Part shown: positions 50,501 through 63,600 of the stretch, piece by piece
How positions within the stretch are numbered: position 1 is the first letter of the stretch
Layout of the letters: each line of letters begins with the position of its first letter
Origin: Acanthochromis polyacanthus
Taxonomy: Eukaryota > Chordata > Actinopteri > Pomacentridae
Direction: 5' to 3'
Assembly: GCF_021347895.1 (NCBI RefSeq)
Contig: NC_067127.1
Location: 18,448,984 to 18,512,983, forward strand
Length of the DNA: 64,000 nt
The notes under the pieces: model-generated
Told to the model about the DNA's origin: nothing
Database searches by the model: none
What the model saw: the letters and a program-made list of their open reading frames with translations, nothing else
Program-made: the position numbers and the translations under genes

Positions 50501-53500
50501 TGCACAGAAAAAAAAAGAGCCTGATTAGATCCTGCTGAGGTTGTGCAGAATCCCATCTCTCTTGCATCAAGACCACTGCATTCTCTATGTGTGTGGTGTG
50601 TGGATAAAAGAAAGGTTCACGAAGCACTGCGTTCTTCCTGAAAATTTTGATGGTGTAGACAAATAGATCCCCGGTACTTTACAGTATCCTGCAGTGGTGT
50701 GTCAGCCTGTGTGGGTGTGTGAGGCCAAAAACTCAACTGACCACTGTTCTGCCTTTGTCTTGTCTGTTTCTCTGTCTGTCACACACATCCACAAAGGGCA
50801 GTTGGGTGTCTAAATATTTACTTAACTTGGGGCATAGGGAGCTGTACTTAGTCATTAGCCCGTTAATGTCCGTAAACAGTGCCATGGGGGGCTGATATAG
50901 CAGTCTACACACACTGTCTCCAAGCACTCGGCCGCCACCTCTTTGTCTACCTCCTCCTCCTTGAGGATTTGGAGCAACGCCTCTAGTGAGAAAGCAGCTT
51001 TTTGGTTTTAAATAGAAATTACATCAAACATACTGTATGAATCCAAATGTCTTTGCAAGATCTGGTTGGTAGTTGCTACACAGTTAAATTTCAAACACAC
51101 TCCCATGCTTATATTGAATGTGCATCTGGAGTGTGAATTTGAGTGTGAAGTCACACAACTTAGACCGCCTAGATGACTGCTGACTTTATGGGCGACCAAC
51201 CCACTGGCGCCCTTGTTGAAATCTGAATGGTTTCACTTAGGGCTGGTTGATAGAATTCTAGCAATATGTACCAATGACAGACACTTCATTAGGAGCAATA
51301 AGAACATTCTTGGACAGGGAGCTCGATAGTTTCACTCAAAAAGCACATCACGAAAACACAGTTTAGTTGCATGAACGAACCTCAACTGTGCTTCGTCCCC
51401 AGCTCATAAACAGCCTGTTGTACCTTAATAATGGAGCCCTGAGTTGCTCTGCGCAAGGTTTGAATGCAGGTCTCCTGAGGCTCGCTAATCCGCAGCTGCT
51501 TGGGCCTTTCATCATCTCCACCCACAGACCTCCCTTGGTGGAGGTAGGGATCAGTGGTTCTCCTTGCAGGATCTTGGCACCCAAAAAACCACCCCATCTC
51601 CAACTAAGCCAATGGGCTTTGTGTTGGGGTTAGCCTGGGCCTCTGATCAGTGACACTACCTGTATACCTTGATAAATAGGCAAAAGTGGTCCAATTCAAA
51701 TGAAACTTTTTTTTGCTCATCTATATTACAGATAGGTCATTCAAAATAGTCAATAATTATTGATAGTGCCTGATGTGAATGATGTCATTGTGATAAACTT
51801 TTCGATCACATTGCCCAACTCTCGTTTCACTTTGTGCAACAAGGTAGACTACCTCAGGGACAGCTGATCCTAATTGTCACTTCATTGATTATAACTGGTT
51901 TGTCCTTCATGTTCTTCCTCTCACTGCCTTTCTGCGTGACCTCTTTCCAGCCTCATCATGTGACCAGGAGCAACAGTCTGCCCAGGAAGAGGCAAGACAG
52001 CACAAGAACGACGCTGTGTTTGTCCCAGACTGCGCCCAAGGAGGACTCTACAAGCCAGTCCAGTGCCACCCCTCCACTGGCTACTGCTGGTGTGTTCTGG
52101 TGGATACCGGACGACCCATACCAGGAACCTCCACCAGGTGGGTCGGACATTACCCCTGAAATACCTGTGTGTTATTTGGCTGTTTTGTTGCTTATCTATG
52201 ATACTCATTCACCCTAATTCACAAACATTGTTGGAATTTATTGTTCGGTTCTATGTTGCTACACAAAGCAGGTGAGTGATCATTAGCCACGCTAACAGTA
52301 GAGTGGTTGGAAGATGGATCGTTTGGAGAGTGGACGACCCTTGGTCCCCTTTGGCAAATATCTTCAGCACTAAAATGTCCGAGAACCTAGCTGAGAATTA
52401 TCTTCCCACAGGTCTGCAACCTTGCAAACACTGAGGCCATTGAAAAGAAATGATTTGAAATAAACCAAATTTTAAACACTAATGACATGTCTGACAGAAG
52501 CATGTAGATAGACAACTCCATTGCGATGACATGCAGTGACTCAGCGGTCTGGTGAATGGCAGGTCAGAGGTCAGTCAGGCTGGCAGAGTAGGGCACTGGT
52601 ACGTTCCTATTGAGCAGCATGGCTGGGTATCAGATTAACAAGGCTCCAGGCAAAGTGCCAGACAGCACATTAGCACACATATGGAAGCGTGGATTTTCTT
52701 CCTTGTCCCAGACCAGCTTTTGGCCCAGTCGCGTAGCAGCGACTTGGGCTCTGCCGTCTCTTCAAGGGAGGCTGTGAAAGCTTCCTTGTGTCCCACGCTC
52801 CCTGTCTGCCTCTCTTCTTCTATCTCTCTCTTTCTCACCCTCCCTCCTCATTTCTGTCCTCATACCAGCTCCAAATCCTTCCCCTCTTTTTGGATGTGTT
52901 TCACAGCCCCTGGTTTGCCACAAAACAATTATTTGAATCCCTAAGATTTAACTGTACGGGGTAATTGGAAAACATGGAATTCCTTTCTGATTTTATAATG
53001 ATGCTAGTTTTACTGCTATAAACAATCCCTTTCACCCATTTCACCTTGAATGAATTGGCTTTTTTCTTTTCCATGGTGTGTTTTCTGTGTCAGGTATGAA
53101 CAGCCAAAATGTGATGGCAATGCCAGGGCCCACCCACCTAAACCTAAGGACCATTACAGGAGCAGACATCTCCAAGGTAGGCCTCTAAAGACAGGACTCA
53201 GTTTCTGCTTTTCCTCTTTGTCCAGACCACATGAAGTTCTTCAGCAGTCAGCCTCCAACTGCTGCTGGGTTTCCAAGGTTATGATAACACTGCGAGTGTG
53301 TGTGTGTTGACATCATAAGCACTGTTGGTCAAGGAAATGCTTGATAAAGACTTGAGGATTGCCAGATACTGCCCTTCACTGGTCAATAAGCAGGGAGACA
53401 GAGACGGATTGGGGAAGGATTAATCTTAAAGTGACACAGGAGATGGAGGATAGTGGGATGAAAGCACAGCGGAGAAACAGCAGGGAGGTGAGGCACAGAT

Positions 53501-56500
53501 AATGGATAATAGGATGCCAGAGACAGGTAGTGATAGTAGGATTGATAACAGTGTAGATAACTAAATTGAGGGCAGGAGATCAGCTTGGGGGTTGTGGCCA
53601 TGCGGTGAGCTTAGTTGCAGGTGAGACTGTATCTGCTTGTGAGGATTTGACACTTGCAAACTATATATTTCCACAGCATTTACAATTGGATAGGGCTCAA
53701 GATAGATCCAAACAATTATGTGTCACTTTATTTAAGAAATTATAAAGCATTAAAATGGTTGATCAGGCACAAAAGGCTGCCTTCACTCAAAAAACAAAAA
53801 GACATCAGAATTAGCTTTTTTCAACAAAAGCCCAAAAACAATGAGTGTGTACATCCAGTGATAAAGGATGAGGTCAGGGTGGTTGGAGAGGTCAACAAAA
53901 CTGTGGCACAAAGTGTTCTACTAAAGATTAGTGTATGCTTCTCTTAACCGTGAACATATCATCAAACATCTGTAGAAACTTTCGCAGTTTAAACCAAACT
54001 AATTTTACATGGGATATTGTCTTGCTGATATGGAGTGACAGATCATAAAATGCTTGTGTCATTCTAGAGGGCAAACATAACGACTGAATTGTTAACAGGT
54101 TGGCGTTGACTGCTTGTTTTGCTCATGATTTATCTTCTAGCATATAACAACACCATATGGATGTGTTAACTAGAGAAGAAAAAAACAGCAGGGCTTTTTA
54201 AAATAATTGTTCAAAGTGTCTGTTTTTAAATTCCACCTGCTGAAGTGCTTACAGTTTTACCTTTTATCTATTCTGCTTACTACGGTTTGGCACAAGCAAA
54301 GCTTCACAATGCAGTGGACTGAGTACATTTACTTTTGTTTTCATCTCGTACTGCAAGACTTGTCTTTGTTATCAAACCAGTGATTGGTGAAGTAGAGTTA
54401 TAGCTCTCAGCGGCTGCCTACAACCAAATCACAGTTTAAAGCTGAACGGTACTTGGAAAGTTGCTGGTTTTTTGGTGGTTTGGTAAACATGTTAATAATC
54501 CAGCAGCATATGAACAGAGCTGCCACTGTTCCTGTCCCATCTACAACTGTTTATGTAACAGTGTGCCAGCCCAGAGCTGTGCTCTCTGCTCGCAGGTGCT
54601 GCATTTAGAAGCAAAGCTGCACTCTGTCTCTGCTTAAGCATCAGGGTCTCTGGTACAGTTTATATAAAACAGACGGTCACAGATAGATGCTCATAGAACC
54701 AGCAAATGTTACTCATCTTTGCTCTCCAGTGGTGGTGATGTATGTTATGGCTAAGATATTGAGCAGGGATAATTACAGTCTGTAAGTGTCAGCAGAAAGT
54801 GTGAGGTGGCAGCGGGGGTGGAAAACAGCCATAACTATCCCATGAGAGAGATCTCAGGCCCAACTGAACACCTCTTTAACACGTCGTGGTAGAACAGAAA
54901 ACAATATATTTATTCAGGCATGCAATCACCTAACGCTCACACAAGTACACAGACTTCATTCTGAACCTGTCAAAGAAACCTGCAGCGTATCAGCCAGGTC
55001 TCCCATTATAAAATATGCCAGTATATAGTCAAAAAAAACGCAGCATCTTGTTTGCTTTATGAGCAATTGCGTCAACGGCTGTAAACCCTGTTACTGTATG
55101 AACCAAGGATAATTATAAATGTTGCCTTCACATTGCTGCAGCCCATTTGCTGTTGAAGCGCTGGTGTTGAGAGGTTTATGGGGCGAGATGCGAGAAAGGA
55201 GCAACTTGCCCTGGAAGGGGCAGGAAAGGAAAGCTGAGTATTTGGCGAGCGCTCTCCCCAGAGCAGGATCATGGGATAGCATTGGGGCAGGCATTGGGAG
55301 CTGCGGCTGTGAGTGCTGACAGTTCTCTGCCCCAACACTGCTTCTTATTGACAGTAACACACAGGCACACACATGTAAACATGCACTTACCTGCCAGCTT
55401 TTCACCGATATATGGAGGCTTGTGAATAGTAGTGCAGCTCTTAGCTTTTCAACGAGAATAACTGAAGTCACTTAAGTCTTCCTAAGCTTGATTCCATCCT
55501 GCGTCTGTCAAACTTGTGCATTACATAATTATAATCATTGCGGAATAAGACAGCAGCCTTTTACTGCCGCAGCCTTGACCTGAACGGAAAATGGCCAGAC
55601 TCAATTTCCTTTGAATGACAGCAGGCACATTTGTCTCCTGCCCCTCAGCTAAACAGTCTCCAGACAGACAGACAGAAGCTGATCTGTCCCGCCCCCACAA
55701 GAAAAACCTTTGCTGCCAAGAGGAAGGGTATGGAGCATTACCTGATGGCTTCCCTTTTGAATGAACAGCAGACACGCTCAGATTCCTGCAGCATTACGGA
55801 GAGGACGTGTGCTCTCCATGAAAAACACTAAGCCTCAAACAAGTCCAACTGCATCCCACAAATCTCTCTTCAGTCAGAAGCCAGATAAAAACACTTTGCC
55901 TTCTGAGGATGCAATTGTGTGGCTGTCTAGACCAATTTACCACAAGAGGCTCCGCAAGGCACCAGTTTGGCTATTAACAGGTGGGTCAGATATTTGACTG
56001 GGTTCGGGCCAGGGACAGCCTACTAAAACTAAAGTGCAAGTCTGTTCAGCGTTTAAAGGAGACTGTGGAACAGTTTGGACATGTGAATGTTTCAACTCTC
56101 GGCTCGGAACAGGCTGCCGAAGCACCGAAAGGTGGAGTGGAGGCTGGGTGTTTACTTCAATGCTGGTCGCCACCTGTTAGAGAGGCGCAAAGCATACTAT
56201 TATCTCCAGCGCAGGAGAATCTGGCCCCGCAGGCCTGGGCCATAAAAAGAGCAGCAAACTGGAGAATTTCTTCTCCTCCACAGGCACAATAGCAGAGGGA
56301 AGCTGGACTGTGAGAACACAGAGAGGAGCTGGGGCTGGAATCCAGGAATCTCTCAGGCCTCCGTAGCCTTCAGCTCTTCAAGAACAACCTTGGAGTCCTC
56401 GGTTTTAAAACTATATGGCCAAACAGACAATTACTGTCATTTGGGCCATTCCACCCCTGTTGTTCCTCATTTAAATTTTTCCCCATCATTCTGGATGTAA

Positions 56501-59187
56501 TAATGCCTCACTGTTGGTTTTTGGTGTTGCGTTAATGTCAGATTTCACCTTAAAGGTTCATTGACTAATTATATACAACGTTTTATATCTCTCATTGTGT
56601 CTATTGGCCTCTGGATACATACCTTTAAATCAGACTAAATCCCAGCTAACAATGTGTCTGTCAGCGTCCTGTCCATACATACAATATTCCACAACATCTT
56701 TTGTGCCTACAGCTGTCAAAACCACTGAGGGGCCTCCGGGATGATTGGCAGGTATACCCTCTTCCTCCTCCAGATGAGGGGAGGTCTGATACTTTATGAG
56801 AGCGAGTAAAAGACAACTGTGAGAGTTTATTTTCAGGTTTATTTTCTCCTCTGCTGTCTTTATGTACTGTTCACGTTAAAGCAACATGACGTCCCTCCAC
56901 AAACATTTATTAGGCACGGCAGCATTCCACATGTTCGTAATCTGCCGGATAATTTTTCTTTGTTTGCTGACATTTATGTACACTTGCTACATATGAACTG
57001 CATAATTCGTGCTCTTATACACTCCTGTATCTGTGCTTCATTTTCCAGGCTGTCCTGGGGCAAAGAAAACAGAATTCCTGACAAGTGTTCTTGATGCGCT
57101 GTCGACAGACATGGTGCACGCTGTCACAGATCCAGCATCCGCCGGAAGGTATGACAGTTAGAAGGGGATAAGTTCATCTTGCGATTATTTATGCAGATCA
57201 GTGGGTTCAGTTATTTACCACAAAGGCCCAAATATATTCCACTCTCCAATTTTGGTTGGATTGAATACTGGGATAGTATTTGGACTTCAGTCTGTCCCAG
57301 TATTGACTCCATGAGTTATTTTAGATGCATGCAGGAACAGAGAAGTGATTATTAGCTGATAAACTGATGAACTGATACCTGACCTTTAGGATGGCTGAGC
57401 CCGACCCCAATCACACCCTGGAGGAGAGGGTTGTCCATTGGTATTTCAGCCAGCTGGACAAAAACTCCAGTGGGGACATTGGAAAGAAGGAGATCAAGCC
57501 TTTCAAACGCTTCCTGCGCAAAAAGTCCAAGCCAAAGAAGTGTGTTAAGAAGTTTGTGGAGTACTGCGATATCAGCAACGACAAGGCGCTGTCTCTGCAG
57601 GAGCTGATGGGTTGTCTTGGAGTGACCAAGGAAGAGGGTGAGCTGAACAACACAGCTTGATGTGAAATTTATGTATTCTACTGCACAAAATCACTCTCAT
57701 TCCTGCATATCGATTGATAAAATATAGTAATCACAGCAGTTAAAAGGCACGTTAGAATTAGTTCTACGTGTTATCCCCAGCTGTCCAAAATTTTTAATTT
57801 TTCCTCATGCAAGACTGCTGAACATGTGGCCGTGGTCTTTTTAAAACCAAAAATACAAGCGCAAAAGGTAAGTGATGGGTTAGAGAAGAATTTGTCTTTT
57901 AATAATAGTTGCAGCTCTGGATTAGCTTAAAAATCAAGTAGGTAAACATCAAATTCATTTTTAAGTCCCCGCTTTAGGCTTTTCATTTTCAGACAAGTCA
58001 ACCAATAAAATTGAGTTTTTAGTCCACTGATGAAGCTGCGCCATATTAAAGTTCACCTTCTCATTTTTTTTTTTTAATTTTCATGATTATTTACATTGTA
58101 GATTCTCACTGAAGGCATCAAAACTATGAATAAATACATGGAATTATGTAGTAAAGAAAAACGTGTGAAATGAGTCAAAACATGTTTTATATTTTTGATT
58201 CTTCAAAATAGCCACCCTTTGCTCAGATTACTGTCTTGCATATATATATATAGTTTGGACACACCTTCTCATTCAATGCTTTTTATTTATTTGTATTATT
58301 ATCTGCATTGTATATTAGTAGTGAAGATTCACACTTTTTTGTTTACAACATAATTCCATATGTATTCTTGTATAGTTTTGATGTCTTCACTATTAATCTA
58401 CAATGTCTAAAATAATTAAATAAAAACTATTGAATGAGAAGGCGTGACTATTGAATAAGAACACACTACGTATATAAGCTCGATGCTAATTGTTTAAAGT
58501 CAAACAAGGCTATGCTGGTGGAGTGAATTTGGAGTAGACATCTGCCATCATTTTTTCTTCCCTTTTGATGTCCTTGATGATGGCAGTCTTCTCTCTAACA
58601 TCAGCATCAATGAATGCAAAAATCTCCATATTTGCTAACATAACGGCCTCCATTGTTCCATTTCCTACATGCTGGAGTGAATTAGTGCCTGCAAGTTCCT
58701 GTGGTGGAAAATCCACTACTCTTAAAAATGTTTTAGTAACTTTAATGATAGATCTGTCTTCGCAGTCATTGTGACTTGTATGCAGTGCTTGACTGAACAG
58801 CTTGAATGGTGGCAGTTTTGATGGGACATTTTTTAAGGGTCTGTTCTCTCTGAGGGTATGACGTTCTCTCAACCAGCAGTATTCCTCACATCATGTTGAA
58901 GTGTTTGTGTCACTTTTTGTCTTACAGGAGTCAAACCAGGAGATGGCTTATCTTCCAGTAAACTAGTAAGTAAAGTACTGCTCCTCTACCGGTGGATAAA
59001 ATGGCTGTAAGAGAAACTAGTGGAACATTTACTGTCTAACTGTAATGCTGTTTTATCTATTACTCCTGACAGAAGCTTACAGTCATTAAAAAGTTATCAG
59101 ACGTCAGTGCAAAGAAACAAGGGCATACATCCAACTCAAGTCATCTCAATTTCTTCTCCTCAGAATCCCTCGAAGAAGCAAGGCTAA
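35508..59187 (+). CDS. smoc2: Secreted modular calcium-binding protein 2 (SMOC2), complete
   Basis: SMOC2 is a secreted matricellular protein of the SPARC family that modulates growth-factor signalling and cell-matrix contact. Exons: 35508-35582, 42118-42280, 44347-44453, 44693-44792, 45527-45571, 47711-47758, 49578-49652, 51951-52137, 53094-53176, 57049-57148, 57390-57637, 58928-58965, 59164-59187. They total 1293 bases (430 residues plus stop), all GT-AG and in frame. Residues 1-19 form a signal peptide. A Kazal-like domain lies at about 35-79 (PLCASDGRTFTSRCEF). Two thyroglobulin type-1 domains contain GYCWCV, one in exons 3-4 and one in exon 8. The extracellular calcium domain has EF loops DKNSSGDIGKKE (351-362) and DISNDKALSLQE (388-399). 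QKFSALTFLRVDQDK and YPTLWTEQV distinguish SMOC2 from SMOC1. The C-terminal tail after the EF pair is shorter than in human, but both end in KQG. Confidence 0.97.
35583..42117. other. smoc2: smoc2 intron 1 (6.5 kb)
   Basis: No nested gene is recognised. Two patches are richer in GC and less repetitive than their surroundings: 37210-37560 (GGGGCCTCTCGGGGCG and similar) and 40590-40960. They could be regulatory elements. An ATTT run lies at 39959-39980. The remainder is AT-rich unique-looking sequence. Confidence 0.5.
42281..51950. other. smoc2: smoc2 introns 2-7
   Basis: Between the small exons listed for smoc2 I find no other protein gene. Noted items are a tRNA-like relic at about 45000-45080, a (GT)n run at 46217-46232, an A run at 45375-45386, and a weak MITE-like segment starting AGGGCTGGTTGATAG at about 51239. 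Frames in this region are short and unsupported. Confidence 0.5.
58070..58460. mobile_element. Tc1-type MITE in smoc2 intron 11
   Basis: TATAGTTTGGACACACCTTC (about 58249) with CTCATTCAAT, and the inverse ATTGAATGAGAAGGCGTG (58430-58447), form imperfect inverted ends. The left neighbour, with TTCTTCAAAATAGCCACCC and CAAAACATGTTTTATATTT, belongs to the same common fish repeat family. Boundaries are approximate. Confidence 0.6.
58510..58872 (-). other. Unrecognised 120-codon open frame
   Basis: A minus-strand frame of 120 residues runs from MRERHTLRENRPLKN to VYSKFTPPA. It contains LANMEIFAFIDADVREK, which looks protein-like rather than low-complexity. I do not recognise a family. It lies in the last large smoc2 intron beside a Tc1-type MITE, so a transposon or retrocopy remnant is possible, as is chance. 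No splice or promoter support is visible. Confidence 0.2.
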
Positions 59188-59859
59188 GCCCGACAACTGA
59201 GATTTCCCTTTTCTCCTGGAGAATCTGCCCTCACCAATCGGCAATAATGGAAACCATAGTATTTGCACTTTGTACTTTAAAAAAAATGTAAATTCACTTT
59301 GTAGAAATAAGGTATTTAAACAGACTGCTGAATCTGTGAATGATGTAGTTAGCTTTTATGTCCTGACAAACAAAAAATATTTAACACATACAATGTATGT
59401 GTCCTTTGTGTGTCTAAAAAAAAAAGTGTACTTTTCAAAGTTGTACAAGTTTTCATGTTTGATGTTGTATTTTGTGCCCCTTTGCCAAGTTTACTCTTCC
59501 TCCCATGTTGATGATATTCAAGCGGATATATGGATAGCTTGCTACACGGCTACAATAACTTTGATCATACCATCTCTCATGTACTGACCTATTGCATCTT
59601 TTCCTGTACTTTGTAAAGCAGTTTGCAAGAATGTTTTAAAAATGCATCATAAAAATGTCCTACATGTTCACATATATTCATGTTTATTAGAAATAAAGAA
59701 CTCTTTTATACATTTTGTTCTTTGCGTACGTCAAAGAAGCTGAATTAGGTCAGCAAATTCCTTTGTATCTAATCCAATTAGTCTTCTATATTCTCCCTCG
59801 TTATAGAAATCTTTTAATGTCTTTGCCATTTTGTGTTTTCTTGCTCTGTCTTTAATAAA
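59188..59859 (+). other. smoc2: smoc2 3' UTR with two poly(A) signals
   Basis: AATAAA occurs at 59692-59697 and 59854-59859, giving 3' UTRs of about 0.5 and 0.7 kb. The open frame at 59270-59587 lies inside this UTR and has no recognisable similarity. Confidence 0.55.
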
Positions 59860-61810
59860 ACACCTTGTTGACATAGTTTTTAGGAGCCAAGTACGTATTA
59901 GTCATACATAGCAATGGTCGTGTATCATCCCATTTTCAGACAGTTTGCCAATTGCCCTCAGGCAACATTTTCAAATTGGAAAACGGGATGGTACTTATTT
60001 CTGTTCTCATCAGAGAATTCCCACGTAGACTGAAGACAGATAAATAGACCAATCTTGACTGTGTGTACAGTGCCCATTAAAAAGGGCATTATATGAGCCA
60101 GAGAGTGTGTGTGAACATGTGTATTTCCATAAGGTATGCTTACATTTGGACAGTGAATGTAAACTTGAACAGTCACTGAGGTTTGAATAGAATCTTTGTT
60201 AACGAACAACATTCGACTCAGAGCAGCTTGGACACTTTACACTACAGTACATTGTTCCTGTCTGATTATGTTAGGGCTACTAAGCGGTAAGTCGTGGCTT
60301 TTCACACATAAAATCCCCTATAGGGCCCAGCAACTGACCTGAGACTGACCTGCTCGCTCAGGCTTACCCTCTAATTTATGATTAACACGTCGGCCTCCTT
60401 TCTGTGATATAATCCAGCCAAATGGTCTGGTTTTAACACCCCAGGGGAACACACAAAGAGAGATTATGGCTGATGCTGGATTAGTGATGGATAACCTATG
60501 GCCTTTTTAAGCACCTTCTCTGCCCACAGCAATGGAAAATTTATATCAGAAGCAACAGTCCTAAAGCAGCAAAGGTATATAAGGTTCTGTCCTGTAGAAA
60601 CCCAGCTCATACTGCAAACTAAATCTTTCTGTACAAAAACCTCATGCCCAGTGCCTGCTGTATTTGGCTCCAGCCTCCTGCCACCCTCTAAGGGATAAGT
60701 AGTTATTGGTAATGGATTGATGTTTGCTTGCTAAAACACAGTCATGTAATTATGAATTCCCAATTCAGATCAATCTTTTTGCAAAATCCCTAATTTCCAC
60801 CCATGTTCCTGGCCTAAGTCCTCCTGAAGATGATGTTAGCACCATGCCCAGAACAACATTTGCTTTTCCCAAACTGCCATGTAATCTGTTAATGTTGCCA
60901 TGCTGGTTGCAGGTGTAGCAGCGCATCCAAGAAACTCATCAACCTGCAGCTGAATCTGTAGCCAACCTCTTGACTGCTGCAAAAGCTCCAGCCTCCACCC
61001 AACACAATGCTGAAGCCTTGTCATGTATGATTTCTACTCCCCTGGGCTGAGATGCACGTAAACACGTTTTATGATTTGGCTGGATGTCAAGGCATGGTTT
61101 TTCAAATATGTTCCCCTGATGGCTTGGACTTCTGCCTGAACTGATGGAGTAGCTGAAGAAAAGCATCCAAACTTTCTGGCCCGGTTACCGGCACCTTCTC
61201 ACGATTGGCGAGGCCTCCCCTCTCCTGCTCCTTAGTCCTGCTTCCTCACTTTCTCACTCGCATATGCACAAACACACTCCCTGAGCACAGAGATACCATT
61301 GAGCCTGGTTTGTGGGCACAGTTTGTGTGCTTTAATGGGCAAGAGGAGGCACCCGATCTCACCGCTGGCAGGCCTCGCGGGCTGTGGACTCATGAAGAAA
61401 TTACTGTCAAAAGCCATCAGGGCTTTAATAGCCTTTGGCCCAGCCGCGGCTTCCCCCTGGCCTTCGGAGGGGTTCTGGTCTGTGGGTAAATACCAGGAGG
61501 ACAGCCTGCACCCTGGGACCCCCCTCTCTTACTGCTTTCCCTAATGCGGCCCAAACACCCCAGCAGTCCAGTCAGCACTGTAGAACACAGTTAGACATTA
61601 CACTCAAGAAAATGAACTGCTAGAGGAGGTGTGATTTTTTAATGGATGGGGGTGCAAAAGCAAAACAAGCAGTGTTGGGGACTAGGTGCACTGACACAAA
61701 GAGCCTTTTCATGAATTTTATCTCCCCTTACAAATGATTTCATTTGTTATGGGGAGCAATATGTGAAACTTTTCTAGAAATATGCCTATTTAACATATGC
61801 TCGTTTTATA
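59860..61810. other. Intergenic stretch downstream of smoc2
   Basis: No gene is recognised. The segment 61200-61560 is clearly richer in GC than its surroundings (CAGGCCTCGCGGGCTG and similar) and could be a regulatory element. Frames there are short and overlap on both strands. Confidence 0.4.
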
Positions 61811-63340
61811 CACTCAACAAAAATATAAACGCAACACTTTTGTTTTTGCTCCCATTTTTTATGAGATGAGCTCAAAGATCTAAAACTTTTTCCACACACA
61901 CAATATCACCATTTCTCTCCAATATTGTTCACAAATCTGTCTAAATCTGTGATAGTGAGCACTTCTCCTTTGCTGAGATAATCCATCCCACCTCACAGGT
62001 GTGCCATATCAAGATGCTGATTAGACACCATGATTAGTGCACAGGTGTGCCTTAGACTGCCCACAATAAAAGGCCACTCTGAAAGGTGCAGTTTTATCAC
62101 ACAGCACAATGCCACAGATGTGGCAAGATTTGAGGGAGCGCGCAATTGGCATGCTGACAGCAGGAATGTCAACCAGAGCTGTTGCTGGTGTATTGAATGT
62201 TCATTTCTCTACCATAAGCCGTCTCCAAAGGCGTGTCAGAGAATTTGGCAGTACATCCAACCAGCCTCACAACCGCAGACCACGTGTAACCATACCAGCC
62301 CAGGACCTCCACATCCAGCATGTTCACCTCCAAGATGGTCTGAGACCAGCCACTCAGACAGCTGCTGAAACAATCGGTTTGCAAAACCAAAGAACTTTGC
62401 ACAAACTGTCAGAAACCGTCTCAGGGAAGCTCATCCGCATGCTCGTTGTCCTCATCGGGGTCTCAACCTGACCCCAGTTGGTCGTCGTAACCGACTTGAG
62501 TGGGCAAATGCTCACATTCGATGGCGTCTGGCACGTTGGAGAGGTGTTCTCTTCACGGATGAATCCCGGTTTACACTGTTCAGGGCAGACTGAATGGCAG
62601 ACAGCGTGTGTGGCGTCGTGTGGGTGAGCGGTTTTCTGATGTCAATGTTGTGGATGGAGTGGCCCATGGTGGCGGTGGGGTTATGGTATGGGCAGGCGTC
62701 TGTTATGGACGAAGAACACAGGTGAATTTTGTTGATGGCATTTTGAATGCACAGAGATACCGTGACGAGATCCTGAGGCCCATTGTTGTGCCATACATCC
62801 AAGAACATCACCTCTTGTTGCAGCAGGATAATGCACGGCCCCATTGCAAGGATCCGTACACAATTCTTGGAAGCTGAAAACGTCCCAGTTCTTGCATGGC
62901 CAGCATACTCACCGGACATATCACCCATTGAGCGTGTTTGGGATGCTCTGGATCGGCGTATACGACAGCGTGTAGCAGTTCCAGCCAATATCCAGCAACT
63001 TCGCACAGCCATTGAAGAGGAGTGGACACGACACCACCCCATCCCCCCCAATAAAGCAAAACTGCACCTTTCAGAGTGGCCTTTTATTGTGGGCAGTCTA
63101 AGGCACACCTGTGCACTAATCATGGTGTCTAATCAGCATCTTGATATGGCACACCTGTGAGGTGGGATGGATTATCTCAGCAAAGGAGAAGTGCTCACTA
63201 TCACAGATTTAGACAGATTTGTGAACAATATTTGAGAGAAATGGTGATATTGTGTATGTGGAAAAAGTTTTAGATCTTTAAGTTCATCTCATAAAATGGG
63301 AGCAAAAACAAAAGTGTTGCGTTTATATTTTTGTTGAGTG
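61811..63340 (+). mobile_element. Tc1-like transposon with long inverted repeats
   Basis: The left end CACTCAACAAAAATATAAAC and the right end GTTTATATTTTTGTTGAGTG are inverted. The pairing extends about 285 bases on each side (61811-62098 and 63057-63340), with few differences. A TA duplication lies outside each end, although the shared TATA makes the edge uncertain by two bases. The transposase inside is broken. Confidence 0.92.
62109..63056 (+). pseudogene. Frameshifted Tc1 transposase
   Basis: The frame starts MPQMWQDLRERAIGMLTAGM with a helix-turn-helix (TRAVAGVLNVHFSTISRLQR), which would bind the inverted repeats. It shifts near 62395, resumes as RRNRLEWANAHIRW and LFTDESRF (first catalytic Asp), then shifts again near 62592. 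LLLQQDNARPH carries the second Asp. A shift near 62850 separates this from AYSPDISPIERVWDAL, which holds the catalytic Glu of a DD34E triad. The end after EEEWT passes into the right inverted repeat, so the usual C-terminus is missing. At least three shifts make this copy non-autonomous, though its ends could still be mobilised in trans. Confidence 0.88.
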
Positions 63341-63342
63341 TA

Positions 63343-63600
63343 TATGAAGAGTTCTTTTGCAAAAACAGGTAACTGTTTTATAAATTTTCAGAAAACTCAT
63401 TTTTTTATTGTTTACTTGAGATTATAATAATAATTACACTGATAATTTATTTTTTCTCTATTTTGTCATGTATTTTTCTACTGAGTCAAATCCACTCAAC
63501 TTCAGTTTGATTGAAATTATCTCACATAAACAAAAAATAAAAACTTTTCTGAAAATTTATCAAAACGGAGTTATCTGTTTTTGCAAATGAACTCTTCATA
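63343..63600. mobile_element. Palindromic mariner-like MITE
   Basis: TGAAGAGTTCTTTTGCAAAA at 63345 and its inverse TTTTGCAAATGAACTCTTCA ending at 63598 start inverted arms of about 55 bases with few mismatches. TA lies at both outer edges. The Tc1 element sits directly against the left edge. Confidence 0.8.

Larger units (their letters stand above)
52138..58927. other. smoc2: smoc2 introns 8-11
   Basis: Apart from exons 9-11 no gene is recognised. The 3.9-kb intron 53177-57048 has GC-richer patches at 55100-55330 and 56100-56290. The intron 57638-58927 contains a Tc1-type MITE and an unexplained minus-strand open frame, both listed separately. Confidence 0.5.

Noticed and set aside
62512..63123. 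203-codon minus-strand frame in the Tc1 element
   Set aside because: It is antisense to the transposase and begins inside the inverted repeat, which is why it shares its first residues with the frame at 62030.
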